Source of the DNA: DATKCN01 sp035513175
GTDB taxonomy: Bacteria > Chloroflexota > Chloroflexia > Thermomicrobiales > CFX8
Assembly (NCBI GenBank): GCA_035513175.1
Contig: DATKCN010000107.1
Span: 1 to 35,542 of the forward strand
Reading direction: 5' to 3'
DNA length: 35,542 nt
The position numbers and the translations under genes were made by a program. How positions within the stretch are numbered: the stretch's first letter is position 1; every line of letters starts with the position of its first letter. Below the pieces are notes generated by a model. It was not told where the DNA came from. It made no database searches and was given only the letters and a program-made list of their open reading frames with translations. This document shows, one piece after another, positions 1 through 8,747 of this stretch.

Positions 1-1
1 G

Positions 2-727
2 TTGCTGCTGAAGACGCGACGCGACGGCTACGACGGCTATGGCAACACGCTGGTTCAGGAGCCGGATGACGCCGCCAAAGCGTGCTCCGCGCTGGGCTGG
101 CCCGCGCGAGGCCTGCTGGCGGAAGCGTTCGTCACGTTCAAGCGCGAGTTGGCGGTCATCATCGTGCGCGGTCAGGACGGGGAAGAGGTGGTTTATCCGA
201 TCGTCGAGACGCAGCAGGACCCTGAAAGGCACATCTGTCGTGTGGTGCTGGCGCCCGCTCCGATTCTCGGCGAGATCGCGGCGCGGACGTCTGAGTTGGC
301 AGCAAAGGCGGTGCGCGCCGTGGGAGGCGTTGGAACGTTTGGCGTTGAAGTGTTTCAGCTGGCCGACGGTTCAGTTGTCGTGAACGAATTGGCGCCACGC
401 CCCCACAATTCCGGCCACTACTCAATTGAGGCGTGCGTCACGTCGCAGTTCGCGAACCACATGCGGGCTGTGCTTGGCCTGCCGCTCGGCGACCCAGCGA
501 TGCGCGCTCCGGCGGCGGTGATGGTGAACCTGCTGGGCAGTGGCGGGGCGCTGCCAGGACGCGTCCAGCTTGCCGCCGCACTCGCAGTTCCGGGGACGCA
601 CCTGCACCTGTATGGCAAGTCCGAGAGCAGACCAGGGCGTAAGATGGGACATGTCACGGCAACAGGCGACAACCTGGAGGACGCGCTGGCGCGCGCTTCG
701 CTATCGGCATCGAGGATCAGGACATGA
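2..727 (+). CDS. purK: PurK C-terminal part, N5-carboxyaminoimidazole ribonucleotide synthase (cut by window edge)
   Basis: Only the last 241 residues are present, because the gene enters from the left edge. PurK uses ATP and bicarbonate to carboxylate aminoimidazole ribonucleotide in purine synthesis. What remains is the ATP-grasp half: RDGYDGYGN near the start, VFQLADGSVVVNELAPRPHNSGHYSIEA as the Mg-ATP/substrate strand (the NELAPRPHNSGH motif is typical of PurK), and the small C-terminal subdomain with VNLLG and LHLYGKSESRPGRKMGHVT. The TGA at 725-727 overlaps the purE ATG at 724, so the two genes are almost certainly translationally coupled, as in many purEK operons. The true start lies outside the window; the first in-frame TTG at position 2 is not a real start. 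Confidence 0.96.
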   Translation: MLLKTRRDGYDGYGNTLVQEPDDAAKACSALGWPARGLLAEAFVTFKRELAVIIVRGQDGEEVVYPIVETQQDPERHICRVVLAPAPILGEIAARTSELAAKAVRAVGGVGTFGVEVFQLADGSVVVNELAPRPHNSGHYSIEACVTSQFANHMRAVLGLPLGDPAMRAPAAVMVNLLGSGGALPGRVQLAAALAVPGTHLHLYGKSESRPGRKMGHVTATGDNLEDALARASLSASRIRT

Positions 728-1236
728 CAGACGACAGGCGTTCTCCGCTGGTAGGGATTGGGATGGGCAGCTCCTCGGATCTGCCGACGTTCCAGCCTGC
801 AATCGACATTCTCGATCGATTCGGCGTGCCGTCAGAGGTCCGGGTGCTGTCGGCGCACCGCACGCCGGAGCGGATGGCGGAGTATGGACGGACGGCGCAC
901 GAGCGGGGGCTGAAGGTGCTGATCGCCGGGGCGGGAGGCGCGGCGCATCTGCCGGGCATGCTGGCGGCGCACACGCCGCTGCCGGTGATCGGCGTGCCGG
1001 TGGACACGGCAGCGTTCAGCCTGGGCGGTCTCGACGCGCTGCTGGCGATCGTGCAGATGCCGCGCGGGGTTCCGGTGGCGACAGTCGCGATCGGTGGGGG
1101 GATGAACGCCGGTCTGCTGGCGGTGCAGATCCTGGCCACATCCGACGACGGGCTGTTGCGGCAGCTGCTGGAATACAAGGCAGAGCTGGCGGAACACGCG
1201 ACGCGGCAGGACGCTGAGCTGACTCAGACGACCTGA
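724..1236 (+). CDS. purE: PurE, N5-carboxyaminoimidazole ribonucleotide mutase
   Basis: PurE moves the carboxyl group of N5-CAIR to carbon 4 in purine synthesis, the step after PurK. The 170 residues match the usual length of class I PurE. Visible motifs are GIGMGSSSDLP (phosphate-binding loop near residue 13), VLSAHRTPERM (catalytic His region) and IAGAGGAAHLPGM. VQMPRGVPVATVAIG precedes a variant tail motif, GGMNAGLLAVQIL, where many bacterial PurE proteins read like GNAGAANAA...; the family is still clear. The ATG overlaps the purK stop by 4 nt. The 3' end overlaps the convergent carbonic anhydrase gene by 13 bp, so transcripts from the two strands must meet here. Confidence 0.96.
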   Translation: MTDDRRSPLVGIGMGSSSDLPTFQPAIDILDRFGVPSEVRVLSAHRTPERMAEYGRTAHERGLKVLIAGAGGAAHLPGMLAAHTPLPVIGVPVDTAAFSLGGLDALLAIVQMPRGVPVATVAIGGGMNAGLLAVQILATSDDGLLRQLLEYKAELAEHATRQDAELTQTT

Positions 1237-1718
1237 CGCAGCAGCCCGGTAAACACGTCGTAGACGAAACCGCTGACGTTGATGTCATTGCGGATCATTG
1301 GCGAATTTCGGATGGCGTCTACATCGCCGCGAACCGTCTCGTCAGGATCGCTGATGGGGAGGAAGTCGATGTGCGAGACATCGGCGCCGAGGTCACGCCC
1401 GAGCTCTTCGCGCATGCTCTCGTTGGTGATGGTCTGCATACCGCAGTCGGTGTGGTGGATAACGAGGAACTCGCGGGAGCCGAGCAGTCGATAGGAGACG
1501 ACGAAGGAGCGGATGGCGTCGTCGCTGGCGCGTCCACCGGCGTTGCGGATCACGTGGGCGTCCCCCTCCTGCAGGCCGAGGATGCGGTCCGGGTCGATGC
1601 GTGAGTCCATGCAGGTCAGGACCGCGAGCCGCAAGCGGGGCGAGCGTGGCAGGCCGCCCTTGTTGAAGGCGGCGGCATAGAGCGCGTTGGCGTGTAGCAG
1701 GTGTTCCATCAACGACAC
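1224..1718 (-). CDS. beta-class carbonic anhydrase
   Basis: Interconverts CO2 and bicarbonate in the cytoplasm. At 164 residues it is a short beta-class (mycobacterial Rv1284-like) enzyme. The zinc ligands are visible as C36 in LTCMDSR, and H89 and C92 in IHHTDCGM; D38 and R40 form the conserved Asp-Arg dyad. VIRNAGGRASDDAIRS is the usual substrate-side motif. The start is a GTG at 1718, preceded at 7-nt spacing by GGGAGG on the minus strand. It lies convergent to purE. Bicarbonate is the PurK co-substrate, so the neighbourhood makes metabolic sense, but a functional link is only an inference. Confidence 0.93.
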   Translation of the reverse strand: MSLMEHLLHANALYAAAFNKGGLPRSPRLRLAVLTCMDSRIDPDRILGLQEGDAHVIRNAGGRASDDAIRSFVVSYRLLGSREFLVIHHTDCGMQTITNESMREELGRDLGADVSHIDFLPISDPDETVRGDVDAIRNSPMIRNDINVSGFVYDVFTGLLRQVV

Positions 1719-1767
1719 GGACAGTCCTCCCTATCCTTCTGGCGCGTTCCGTTCCCGCGGAGGAAGG

Positions 1768-2226
1768 CTACCCAATCGACAGCTGGGGAGGCGCAGGAAT
1801 ACCCCACGTAACGCGCCCGACGACACTCAGCTCAACGAGTCCGTGATGCCCGTAGCGCTCCAGCAGCCGCCGGAGCTCGCGGTCGAATGCCGTTGCATCT
1901 GACGGTGTCATACGGTCGCGGGAGAAGCCGTTGCGGGAGTGCATCGACTCGACGTAGCTGTCGACAGACTGGCGATGGGCCACGGCCTCGGACGCGAAGA
2001 GGCCGACAACGTGAAACAGGCGCCGTGACTCCAGCTCGGTCACGAGATCGTAAGGCTGGAACTCACGATTGGTGGTGAAGCGCTTAACGAGCTCCAGCAG
2101 CTCGCCGCGCCACGGAGAGCTTGTCTCTTCACGGCTGGCGAGCGCCAGGAATCCGGTTGGCGCCAGTGCGCGACGCAGTCGCGGCAGTACGACGCTCCAC
2201 TCCATCCAGTGCAGGCTTTCTCCGCG
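1768..2226 (-). pseudogene. Truncated class I SAM-dependent methyltransferase (C-terminal remnant)
   Basis: From an ATG at 2205 the frame gives 145 residues. Reading upstream adds RGESLHW, so the start reads RGESLHWMEWSVVLPRLRRA, followed by LAPTGFLAL. This is the motif IV/V region of trans-aconitate- or UbiE-like methyltransferases (usually xxSLHWMDWxxVLPRLxRxLxPGGxLAL). The SAM-binding N-terminal half (Rossmann glycine loop) is absent: the frame runs into the 3' end of the C45 hydrolase gene and hits a stop about 30 codons upstream of the first ATG (near 2256). No ribosome-binding site is evident at 2205. The remaining C-terminal part looks intact and free of stops. It is best read as a gene whose 5' half was deleted at a junction near 2225-2240. 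A short functional protein cannot be excluded. Confidence 0.7.
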
Positions 2227-2239
2227 TTGCCACGACGCG

Positions 2240-3337
2240 TCAGGCCGCCAGGGTTACAGTCGTCGTGACTGTCTCGCAGGGGTGGCCGGGACGGACGTGG
2301 ATGGCCCCGGCGGTCAGATCAATGACGACGGAGGCGACAGTCTCGACATCCGGATTGTGGAATGGGTCGGCGTGCTTGCAAACGCTCTTCGGGAAGTTGC
2401 TGTGATCGCTGAGAATAGCGAACAGCGTATCGACATCGAGGCTGCCGTGGCGCTGAGCCATCAGGCGCTGGACGCGATGCAGCCGCAACTCCGAGTTCAG
2501 GAGATCCCCCCATTCAACCGTCCGCAAGCGATCGTCGACGATGTGGTTGGTATGAGCGAACATGCTCATACTCGCGTAGTGCAGGGCGGAATCGCCACCG
2601 CTGACCTCGACGTCATAGATCTCGCCGTGCTCGTTGGCGAGCAGATGGTTGTTGCCATTGGCGCGGTCGGGCTTGCGCGTGCGACGGATGGCATCCTCCA
2701 GGAAGGTGGCGTCCAGGATGTCCCGATACGCAAACAGCTTCGGAACGCCGGGGCGAACGTCACGGGCGTAGAGCGCGTTCCCGACGGAACCGATGCCGCG
2801 ATCGTTCATGCCCTGGTAGAGCAACAAGCCGGAGTAGGCGAAGCCGAGGAACGCGGGACGCCCGGTCGGACGGGCACGGACGACGTAGGGCAACGCGCGG
2901 CGGATTGAACCGGCGTCCTCGTTGTGGGCCAGCAGGACGCTTCCATCGCGGGTTGCGGCGCAGGACGCGGCGAGGCTGGTGCATTCGTCGTCGTACGCCG
3001 GACCGAGCGACGCACCGTCGCGTCCGGCGAGGAAGCGGGTCTCCTGAAGGGCGTTCATGCTGAACAGTGTCTTGAACGGGACGCCGCTGCCGGAGGCCAC
3101 GCCGCGAAGCTCCGCAACGCAATCGGAAACGGAACGTTCGGCGTAGGGGATGAGCTGGGCCGCGATTTCCATGGCACGCTCCCAGCCAACGGTCCGCGCG
3201 ACTCCGGCGCGATGGGACTCGGCGACATCTCGTAGCCCATCCCGCAGCGTTTCGCCGATGGCCTGTCCGATCTGGGCGTGTGTTCCAGTGACATCGATAA
3301 CCGGGAGCGTCGTCGATTGAACTGGCGTGGTCGCCAT
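2240..3337 (-). CDS. C45-family Ntn hydrolase (acyl-CoA:6-aminopenicillanate acyltransferase-like)
   Basis: This family comprises self-processing amidohydrolases or acyltransferases that expose an N-terminal cysteine nucleophile. In the 365-residue product the predicted nucleophile is C119 in DDECTSLAAS, followed by the conserved strand GSVLLAHNEDAG (compare GRNxDW in relatives). GFAYSGLLLYQGMNDRGIG and an NGNNHLLANEHGEIYDVE segment fit the rest of the Ntn fold. The start chosen is the ATG at 3337 (MATTPVQSTTLPVIDV), preceded by GGGTGAAG. The frame stays open to 3469, but those 44 residues look non-coding. Substrate is unknown: relatives act on penicillins, beta-alanyl-dopamine or peptides. 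It is divergent from the small gene at 3482, and its 3' end abuts the broken methyltransferase. Confidence 0.85.
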   Translation of the reverse strand: MATTPVQSTTLPVIDVTGTHAQIGQAIGETLRDGLRDVAESHRAGVARTVGWERAMEIAAQLIPYAERSVSDCVAELRGVASGSGVPFKTLFSMNALQETRFLAGRDGASLGPAYDDECTSLAASCAATRDGSVLLAHNEDAGSIRRALPYVVRARPTGRPAFLGFAYSGLLLYQGMNDRGIGSVGNALYARDVRPGVPKLFAYRDILDATFLEDAIRRTRKPDRANGNNHLLANEHGEIYDVEVSGGDSALHYASMSMFAHTNHIVDDRLRTVEWGDLLNSELRLHRVQRLMAQRHGSLDVDTLFAILSDHSNFPKSVCKHADPFHNPDVETVASVVIDLTAGAIHVRPGHPCETVTTTVTLAA

Positions 3338-3481
3338 ATCGTCTTCACCCGCGCTGACGCTGAACCCTCCGAGCACCATGATATGGAACCAGAGGGCACG
3401 CAACATCACGTACAATGGAGCGCGCCGTCGCGGCGGCACGAGCGCATGATAATAGATGAGACGGAACACTGCAGGAGGAGC

Positions 3482-3922
3482 ATGCGGCTCTTTAAGCGAA
3501 GCACGACGTCAGCTCCGTATGAGCCGAAACGGACGGGTCCGTCGCAGCCAGGAGCCTATCTGTTTACGCTACGCTCCGTGCCGCGCCACCATGACGGCGT
3601 GCTTACCGCGCTGGAGAGCACTGGATCCGCGCGGGCGTACTTCAGCGAGCCGCTGGCCTACTTGCGCGGGCAGGGCGTCTCGCTGTTTCGCGTCGAAGCC
3701 ACCAGCCTGGATTTCCTGGAGAATGTGTACGCCTGGTGGCGAGAGACCGAAGCGCTCGAAGCATTTCCGTTTGACATCGCGCTCTACGTCAGTGACCGCG
3801 ATTTCGTCGCATCCCTGCGCGACCACGGCCCTGACGAGATCCGCCGCATGATCGAGGAACGCGCGCCACGGACGCCGTCCGACCCGGAGGAGTTCAAGCG
3901 CACCCAACGTCTCGACGGCTGA
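3482..3922 (+). CDS. Hypothetical protein, 146 aa
   Basis: No family recognised. The start chosen is the ATG at 3482 (MRLFKRSTTS), with AGGAGG at 3473-3478, only 3 nt from the ATG, which is tight. The frame is open further upstream to 3278, but that part overlaps the divergent hydrolase gene. The product is soluble, with a basic N-terminus, an alpha/beta-looking middle (GAYLFTLRSV, VSLFRVEATSLDFLENVYAWW, FDIALYVSDRDFV) and an acidic, charged helical end (DEIRRMIEERAPRTPSDPEEF). It has no signal peptide or membrane segment. It shares a roughly 144-bp divergent promoter region with the C45 hydrolase. Confidence 0.6.
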   Translation: MRLFKRSTTSAPYEPKRTGPSQPGAYLFTLRSVPRHHDGVLTALESTGSARAYFSEPLAYLRGQGVSLFRVEATSLDFLENVYAWWRETEALEAFPFDIALYVSDRDFVASLRDHGPDEIRRMIEERAPRTPSDPEEFKRTQRLDG

Positions 3923-4037
3923 AACCGCCCCGGCGTGGCGCGTTTTCGCTCTGCGGGAGCGTGCCCGAGACCTGCTATCCTGCCAACCACATCCTGGTCG
4001 GCCGACAACGGGCTGAAACGAGGGAGTGGACAACGCC

Positions 4038-4826
4038 ATGGAACTGACGCGAATCAACTGGGAAGAGGCCGACGGCGTCGGCGTCGCGACGCTGAACCGG
4101 CCGGAACGGCTCAATGCGCTCGACGTGCGCACAATCGCCGAGCTGGAGCACGTGTTGCGGATCACCGCCAACAGCGCGTCGGTCCGGTGTCTGCTGATCG
4201 CCGCGAACGGCCGTGGCTTCTGCGCCGGGGCGGACGTGAAGGAATGGAGCGCCGGGTCCGGCGAGGCGGAAGCCACCGAGGATGGCTGGGCAACGCGCAT
4301 GCACCGGCTGATCGCGGGCCTGTACCGGTTGCCAAAGCCGGTGATCGCCGCCGTCAATGGCGTGGCTGTCGGCGGGGGCTTCGATCTGGCGCTGGCTGCC
4401 GACCTGCGGATCGCGTCGACGAGCGCGCGCTTCGGGCAGGTGTACGTCAACGTGGGCTTCTGTCCGGACGCGGGCGGCTCGTTCCTGCTGCCACGTCTTA
4501 TCGGCCCGACGAAGGCCAAAGAGCTGATCTTCACGGGCCGCATCATCGACGCGCAGGAGGCAAACAGCCTCGGGCTGCTCAACGCGCTCGTGGAGCCGGA
4601 CGAGCTGCAGGAGGTCGCGATGGAGTGGGCGCGTCGCCTCGCGTCGGGTCCGACGGTCGCGATCGGACTAGCCAAGGAGAACATCCATCACAACCTCGAC
4701 GCCAGCATCGAGGACGCGCTGCACAACGAGCACCGCGCGGGCGGCATCTGTGGCAAGACTGAGGACCACCGCGAGGGGCTGAGGGCAGTGGTGGAGAAGC
4801 GGGCGCCGGTGTTTCAGGGGCGGTAG
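4038..4826 (+). CDS. Enoyl-CoA hydratase/isomerase family protein (PaaG-like active site)
   Basis: A crotonase-fold enzyme that stabilises a CoA-thioester enolate; likely a hydratase or isomerase of fatty or aromatic acid catabolism. The 262 residues include LNRPERLNALD (N-terminal strand), GRGFCAGADVKEW (oxyanion hole and CoA loop) and VNGVAVGGGFDLALAADLRIAS (second oxyanion loop). The catalytic segment NVGFCPDAGGSFLLPRLIG keeps the Asp of the PDAGG motif but lacks the Glu found in classical hydratases, which matches PaaG-type isomerases. ATG 4038 is preferred over GTG 4026 because AGGGAG at 4021-4026 is 11 nt from the ATG and would overlap the GTG. A TATCCT hexamer near 3974 may be a -10 element. 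It is convergent with the MFS gene, 15 nt away. Confidence 0.9.
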   Translation: MELTRINWEEADGVGVATLNRPERLNALDVRTIAELEHVLRITANSASVRCLLIAANGRGFCAGADVKEWSAGSGEAEATEDGWATRMHRLIAGLYRLPKPVIAAVNGVAVGGGFDLALAADLRIASTSARFGQVYVNVGFCPDAGGSFLLPRLIGPTKAKELIFTGRIIDAQEANSLGLLNALVEPDELQEVAMEWARRLASGPTVAIGLAKENIHHNLDASIEDALHNEHRAGGICGKTEDHREGLRAVVEKRAPVFQGR

Positions 4827-4841
4827 CCGTCAGGTCCCCGA

Positions 4842-6269
4842 CTATTCGGCGACGGGCTTCGCGCGTCTGGCGAACAGCGTCAACGCGAGTGCGAGGGCAA
4901 ACAGGGCGATGCATGGGATGAACGCGTCGCTGAACTCGATGAACTGAGCTGATCCGGCGTACACGGGCAGCAGCGGTTGTTCCGCGCCACGCCGCGCCGC
5001 CAGGGTCGCGGTCGAGAGGGCGGCGCCGAAGCCTGAGCCGACGAAAAACATCATGTTGAATACACCGAGGCCGACGCCATACGCGCGTTGCGGCACGGAG
5101 CGGGTAAGCATGACCGCCAGCGGAGCGCTGATGAGCGCCTGACCGACGCCGACGAACATCGCCAGAAGCGCGAACGCGGCGACCGGCCAGCCGATGCCGA
5201 CGAGCGCCATGACGCTGAGCGCCGCGAGCGTTACGACGAGTCCGGCAATCACGAGCAGAAACGGGTCGATGCGGTCGGCGAGGCTGCCAACGGGACGCGA
5301 GAGGATCGCAACAGCAACGGCGGCAGGAAGCATGGCCAATCCGATCTGGCCCGCCGACAGCCCGTTGATGTCGCGGAACAGGAACGGGGTGATGACGAGC
5401 GCTCCGATATTGCCAGCCATGGTGCAGAAGCCGATCGCGCAGAGCAGCAGGTAGCGACGATTCTGGACCAGAATGTGATCGACGAAAGGCTGTGGGGCGA
5501 CCCGCTGGCGCCAGACTGTCAGCGCGGCGCCGAGGATCGCGACGCTGACCGAGATCAGGACGAAGGACGACGACGGCCCCTGCCGCTGCGCGCCCGCGAC
5601 GGCGAGCATGATCCCGGCGATCGTCATGCCAAGCGTAACGCCGCCAAACCAGTCGATGCCGTCCCGACGGCTGCCGGGGCCCTCGGGGAGGTAGCGAACC
5701 GTGAGTGGAACCAATAGCCCAAGCAGCGCCGAGATCAGGAAGACCATGCGCCAAGAGGCGAACTGCGTCAACACGCCACCCAGCGTCGGTCCCAGCGCGC
5801 TGCCGGCGCCTACTGCCACGGACGTCAAGCCAAGCGCCCAGCCGCGGCGCTCGAACGGGACGGCACGAGCGATCATGGCAGTTCCCAGACTGGGAATCGC
5901 CGCGCTCCCGGCCGCCTGCAACGCCCGACACGCGAGCAGGAAACCAAACCCGGCGGCGACTCCAGCCAGCACGGACGCGACCACGAAGACGCAGAGGCCT
6001 ATCACGAACATGCGGCGGAGCCCATAGCGGTCGCCGAGTCGCCCGTAAAACGGCGTGCCGACGCCGAAAGCGAGCGCGTAGATCGTGACGATCCACCCGA
6101 CGCGGGCCTCGTCAGCGTTGAAGTGGTCACCGATGGTCGGCAGCGCCACGTTCACCATCGACGTGTTGACGACCGACACGAAGACGCAGGCCGACACGAT
6201 CCAGACGATCCAGCGTTCGCGACGAGCGGCGATGTCGTCCACGTCCAGCGCGCCCGGCGCGCCGGTCAT
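4842..6269 (-). CDS. MFS transporter, DHA2-type drug exporter
   Basis: A 475-residue polytopic inner-membrane protein that probably exports drugs or metabolites by proton antiport. The N-terminus reads WIVWIVSACVFVSVVNTSMVNVALPTI, with a clear DHA2-style first helix, followed by motif A in the first cytoplasmic loop (YGRLGDRYGLRRMF). ALQAAGSAAIPSLGTAMIARAVP corresponds to the helix 4 (motif B) region, and ALGPTLGGVLTQFASWRMVFLI is motif C of antiporters. The length and number of hydrophobic stretches suggest 12-14 helices. Its ATG overlaps the TGA of the upstream HD-domain gene (6266-6269), so it is probably translationally coupled to it. Confidence 0.9.
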   Translation of the reverse strand: MTGAPGALDVDDIAARRERWIVWIVSACVFVSVVNTSMVNVALPTIGDHFNADEARVGWIVTIYALAFGVGTPFYGRLGDRYGLRRMFVIGLCVFVVASVLAGVAAGFGFLLACRALQAAGSAAIPSLGTAMIARAVPFERRGWALGLTSVAVGAGSALGPTLGGVLTQFASWRMVFLISALLGLLVPLTVRYLPEGPGSRRDGIDWFGGVTLGMTIAGIMLAVAGAQRQGPSSSFVLISVSVAILGAALTVWRQRVAPQPFVDHILVQNRRYLLLCAIGFCTMAGNIGALVITPFLFRDINGLSAGQIGLAMLPAAVAVAILSRPVGSLADRIDPFLLVIAGLVVTLAALSVMALVGIGWPVAAFALLAMFVGVGQALISAPLAVMLTRSVPQRAYGVGLGVFNMMFFVGSGFGAALSTATLAARRGAEQPLLPVYAGSAQFIEFSDAFIPCIALFALALALTLFARRAKPVAE

Positions 6270-7591
6270 GCGCCTGCCATGAGCGGCAGGAGCAGCCGGT
6301 CCCAGCGCTCGCGAACCGCGTCGCGAAGCGGCTCGGTCACGACGATACGGATCATGCGCCGGTGTTCCTCGTATTGCTTGAAGTGCTCGGGTCCGACGCC
6401 GGCGACATCGTTCCAGGCCATGACGGGCGCGAAGCCGATTGGCGGGCGTCGGAAGGCAACCCAGACATCGGTGCGCCAGCGTTCGGGCTTGGGGATGTCG
6501 ATCAGAATGTCGCCGTCGTCGGCGAGGAGCCCGGTTTGGCGGGCCAGCTCGACGCTTATGGCGCGTTCGAGGTCACGACGGCGCGCAGGTTGGTGGAACA
6601 GGGATCCGAGGTAGGCGTACAGGTCGCCGCTGCGGGCGCTGATCTCGACGGCCCGCTTGTGAAGCAGACGAGAGGAGAGGCACGCGGTCAGGCGGCGGGT
6701 GACAGCGGGCATCTCGGGACGGGAGAGGGTGGCGATCAGCGAGGCGTCGGTGTGCCGGGTCAACTCCTCTGGAGACAGGCCAGCGATGACGGCTTCCTGA
6801 ACGGCGCGCAGCAGCATGGCCATGCAGGCGCGGTTGGTGTGGTGCCAGTAGACGTTGTCGAACATCTCCTGACGGGCGTTGATGAGCGAGTGCAGTGGGG
6901 AGACGCCCTTGTCATCGATGCCAATGCGCTTGACGCCGTCAACCTCGATGACGCGCAAGGCGTCGAGCAGGCGCGCGGAATCGACGCCGCCATAGGGGAC
7001 GTGACAAGCGCGGGCGTCGCGCGGGAGGTAGTCGAGCTTATCGACATCGAGCGCGCCACTGAGGAGGCCGCGCACGAGCCGATCTTCGTCCGGGAGCGGA
7101 TCGTCGCCCGGGTGGATCAGGCGGGCGACACGTTCCGGCTCCAGGCGCCAGGCGTCGCGCAGGATGCCTGCGATCTCTCCCGAGACGATCAGCCTCCGGC
7201 CGACTTCTTCGTGCGTCAGGACTGGCGGGCCAAGCTCCTCGATGGCGTGGGAGAAGGGGTAGTGACCGATGTCATGAAGCAGGGCGGCGGCGATAGCGGC
7301 GCGGGCAGTGTCTGATGAGATGCCGGCGCCGTGTTGCTGGAGACGGAGCAGGGCGGCGCGCATGAGGTGCATGACGCCGAGAGAGTGCTCGAAGCGGGTG
7401 TGCTTGGCGCCGGGCCAGACGCGCGACACGAAGCCCAGCTGCTGGATGCCATCGAGACGCAGGAACGGGCCCGAGGCAAGCAGGGCGGCGGCTTCCCGGG
7501 AGAGTGGGATGAGGTCATACAGGCTGTCGCGGATGGTGGTCTCCGGGGTCAACCCGAATGCGTCGCCGGTCAATTCATCGTCTCCGTCCAA
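6266..7591 (-). CDS. HD-domain phosphohydrolase (dGTPase/SamHD1-like)
   Basis: A metal-dependent phosphohydrolase, probably acting on nucleotides. The HD signature is complete: H in AKHTRFEHSLGVMHL, the HD pair in AALLHDIGHYPFSHA, and the distal Asp in ALDVDKLDYLPRDA. The substrate-side segment HVPYGGVD and the helix VYWHHTNRACMAMLLRAV are also typical of the COG1078-type HD proteins. The 441-residue length fits. The frame can start at TTG 7591 (no Shine-Dalgarno) or TTG 7573, which has GGAG 8 nt upstream. The latter may be the true start and would remove six residues. It is the first gene of a two-gene operon with the MFS exporter and is divergent from the LLM oxidoreductase. Confidence 0.88.
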   Translation of the reverse strand: MDGDDELTGDAFGLTPETTIRDSLYDLIPLSREAAALLASGPFLRLDGIQQLGFVSRVWPGAKHTRFEHSLGVMHLMRAALLRLQQHGAGISSDTARAAIAAALLHDIGHYPFSHAIEELGPPVLTHEEVGRRLIVSGEIAGILRDAWRLEPERVARLIHPGDDPLPDEDRLVRGLLSGALDVDKLDYLPRDARACHVPYGGVDSARLLDALRVIEVDGVKRIGIDDKGVSPLHSLINARQEMFDNVYWHHTNRACMAMLLRAVQEAVIAGLSPEELTRHTDASLIATLSRPEMPAVTRRLTACLSSRLLHKRAVEISARSGDLYAYLGSLFHQPARRRDLERAISVELARQTGLLADDGDILIDIPKPERWRTDVWVAFRRPPIGFAPVMAWNDVAGVGPEHFKQYEEHRRMIRIVVTEPLRDAVRERWDRLLLPLMAGA

Positions 7592-7762
7592 GGCGCCGCG
7601 TCACAGCCGGATGATGACGATTCGGCGAACGCGGCAATTGTAAGCGCCCGCAGGCAGGCGTCGAGGCGCTTGGCGCGTGTCGCGGCGAAAGTTGCCGGAG
7701 CGCGCGCCACCTGTGCGACACTGGCGCACGAACGAACGACATCACGGGAAGGCGCAAAGACG

Positions 7763-8725
7763 ATGGCAAAGCTGGGAATCATGATCGAGGGCCAGGAGGG
7801 CCTGACGTGGGAACGCTGGAATCGGCTGATCGACGCCGGGGAGCGGCTGGGATTCGACTCGATCTGGCGGTCGGATCATCTGTTCTCGGTGATGGGCGTG
7901 TCCGAGCGCGACACGCTGGCGCTGTGGCCGTCGCTGACCGCGGTGGCAACGCGCAGCTCGACGCTGGAGTTCGGACAGCTCGTGTCGCCGGTAACGTACC
8001 GGCACCCGGTCCACCTGGCGTTCGACGCGGTGTCGTTGCACGAGCTGTCGGGCGGGCGCTTCTGGCTAGGAGTTGGAGCGGGCTGGAACGTGGCGGAGCA
8101 CGCAGCGTTCGGGTTTCGGCTGCCGCCGCTCAAGGAGCGCATGGACCGCTTCGAGGAGTCGCTGCGGGTCATTACCGGCCTGTGGAGTGGCGAGCCTGTG
8201 ACATTCCAAGGGGAGCATTTTCAGCTTGACGGCGCACAGCACCGCCCTGCGCCGGGCAACGGGGAGCGCGTGCCGATCATGATCGGCGGGGGCGGCGAAA
8301 AGCGCACGCTGCGAGTCGTCGCTGAGTACGCAGACGAATGGAACGTGACGACCATCTCGCGGGAGAACTACGACGCCAAGGTCGACGTGCTGAAGCGGCA
8401 CTGCGAGGCGGTTGGACGCGACTTCGGAGCGATCCGACGCTCGCTGATGACGGGGCACATCATCGGCCGCACCCGGCAGGAGATCGAGCGCCGGGCCGAG
8501 CGGATCCAACAGGTCATCCCAACGGTGCGCGACATGTCGCCCGGCGACGCGGCGGACCAGTTTCGGGACCGAGGCTGGCTGGTCGGAACGCCGGTTGAGA
8601 TCGTCGAGGAGATCAAGGCGCGTGAGGCGCAGGGGCTACAGCGTTTCATGCTGCAAACTCACGATCAGGACGACATTGAGGCCCTGGAGCTGTGGGCGGC
8701 CGAGGTGATGCCGCACATCGCGTGA
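7763..8725 (+). CDS. LLM-class (luciferase-like) oxidoreductase, probably F420-dependent
   Basis: A TIM-barrel flavin/F420 oxidoreductase of 320 residues. Family marks are the start MAKLGIMIEGQEGLTWERWN, the strand LGFDSIWRSDHLF, LEFGQLVSPVTYRHPVHLA, the glycine-rich cofactor segment GRFWLGVGAGWNVAEHAAFG, and RVPIMIGGGGEKRTLRVVAEYADEWN near residue 170. FMLQTHDQDDIEALELWAAEVMPHI is the usual end. The ATG at 7763 is preceded by GGGAAGG at 7746-7752. The frame is open upstream through the divergent HD gene, but that part is not coding. F420 rather than FMN as cofactor is inferred from the TIGR03560-like sequence style, not proven. Substrate is unknown. Confidence 0.9.
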   Translation: MAKLGIMIEGQEGLTWERWNRLIDAGERLGFDSIWRSDHLFSVMGVSERDTLALWPSLTAVATRSSTLEFGQLVSPVTYRHPVHLAFDAVSLHELSGGRFWLGVGAGWNVAEHAAFGFRLPPLKERMDRFEESLRVITGLWSGEPVTFQGEHFQLDGAQHRPAPGNGERVPIMIGGGGEKRTLRVVAEYADEWNVTTISRENYDAKVDVLKRHCEAVGRDFGAIRRSLMTGHIIGRTRQEIERRAERIQQVIPTVRDMSPGDAADQFRDRGWLVGTPVEIVEEIKAREAQGLQRFMLQTHDQDDIEALELWAAEVMPHIA

Positions 8726-8747
8726 CAGTCGCGCAGCGCGAGAAGCG

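Noticed and set aside
2069..2908. 279-codon plus-strand frame opposite the C45 hydrolase
   Set aside because: Antisense shadow; no start signal or recognisable domain.
4579..6096. 505-codon minus-strand frame overlapping the MFS and crotonase genes
   Set aside because: Arg-rich composition typical of an off-frame read of high-GC DNA; it conflicts with two clear genes.
8729..8741. Small palindrome TCGCGCAGCGCGA between the LLM and GH57 genes
   Set aside because: Short, with a 1-nt loop in its full form; expected by chance in such GC-rich DNA.
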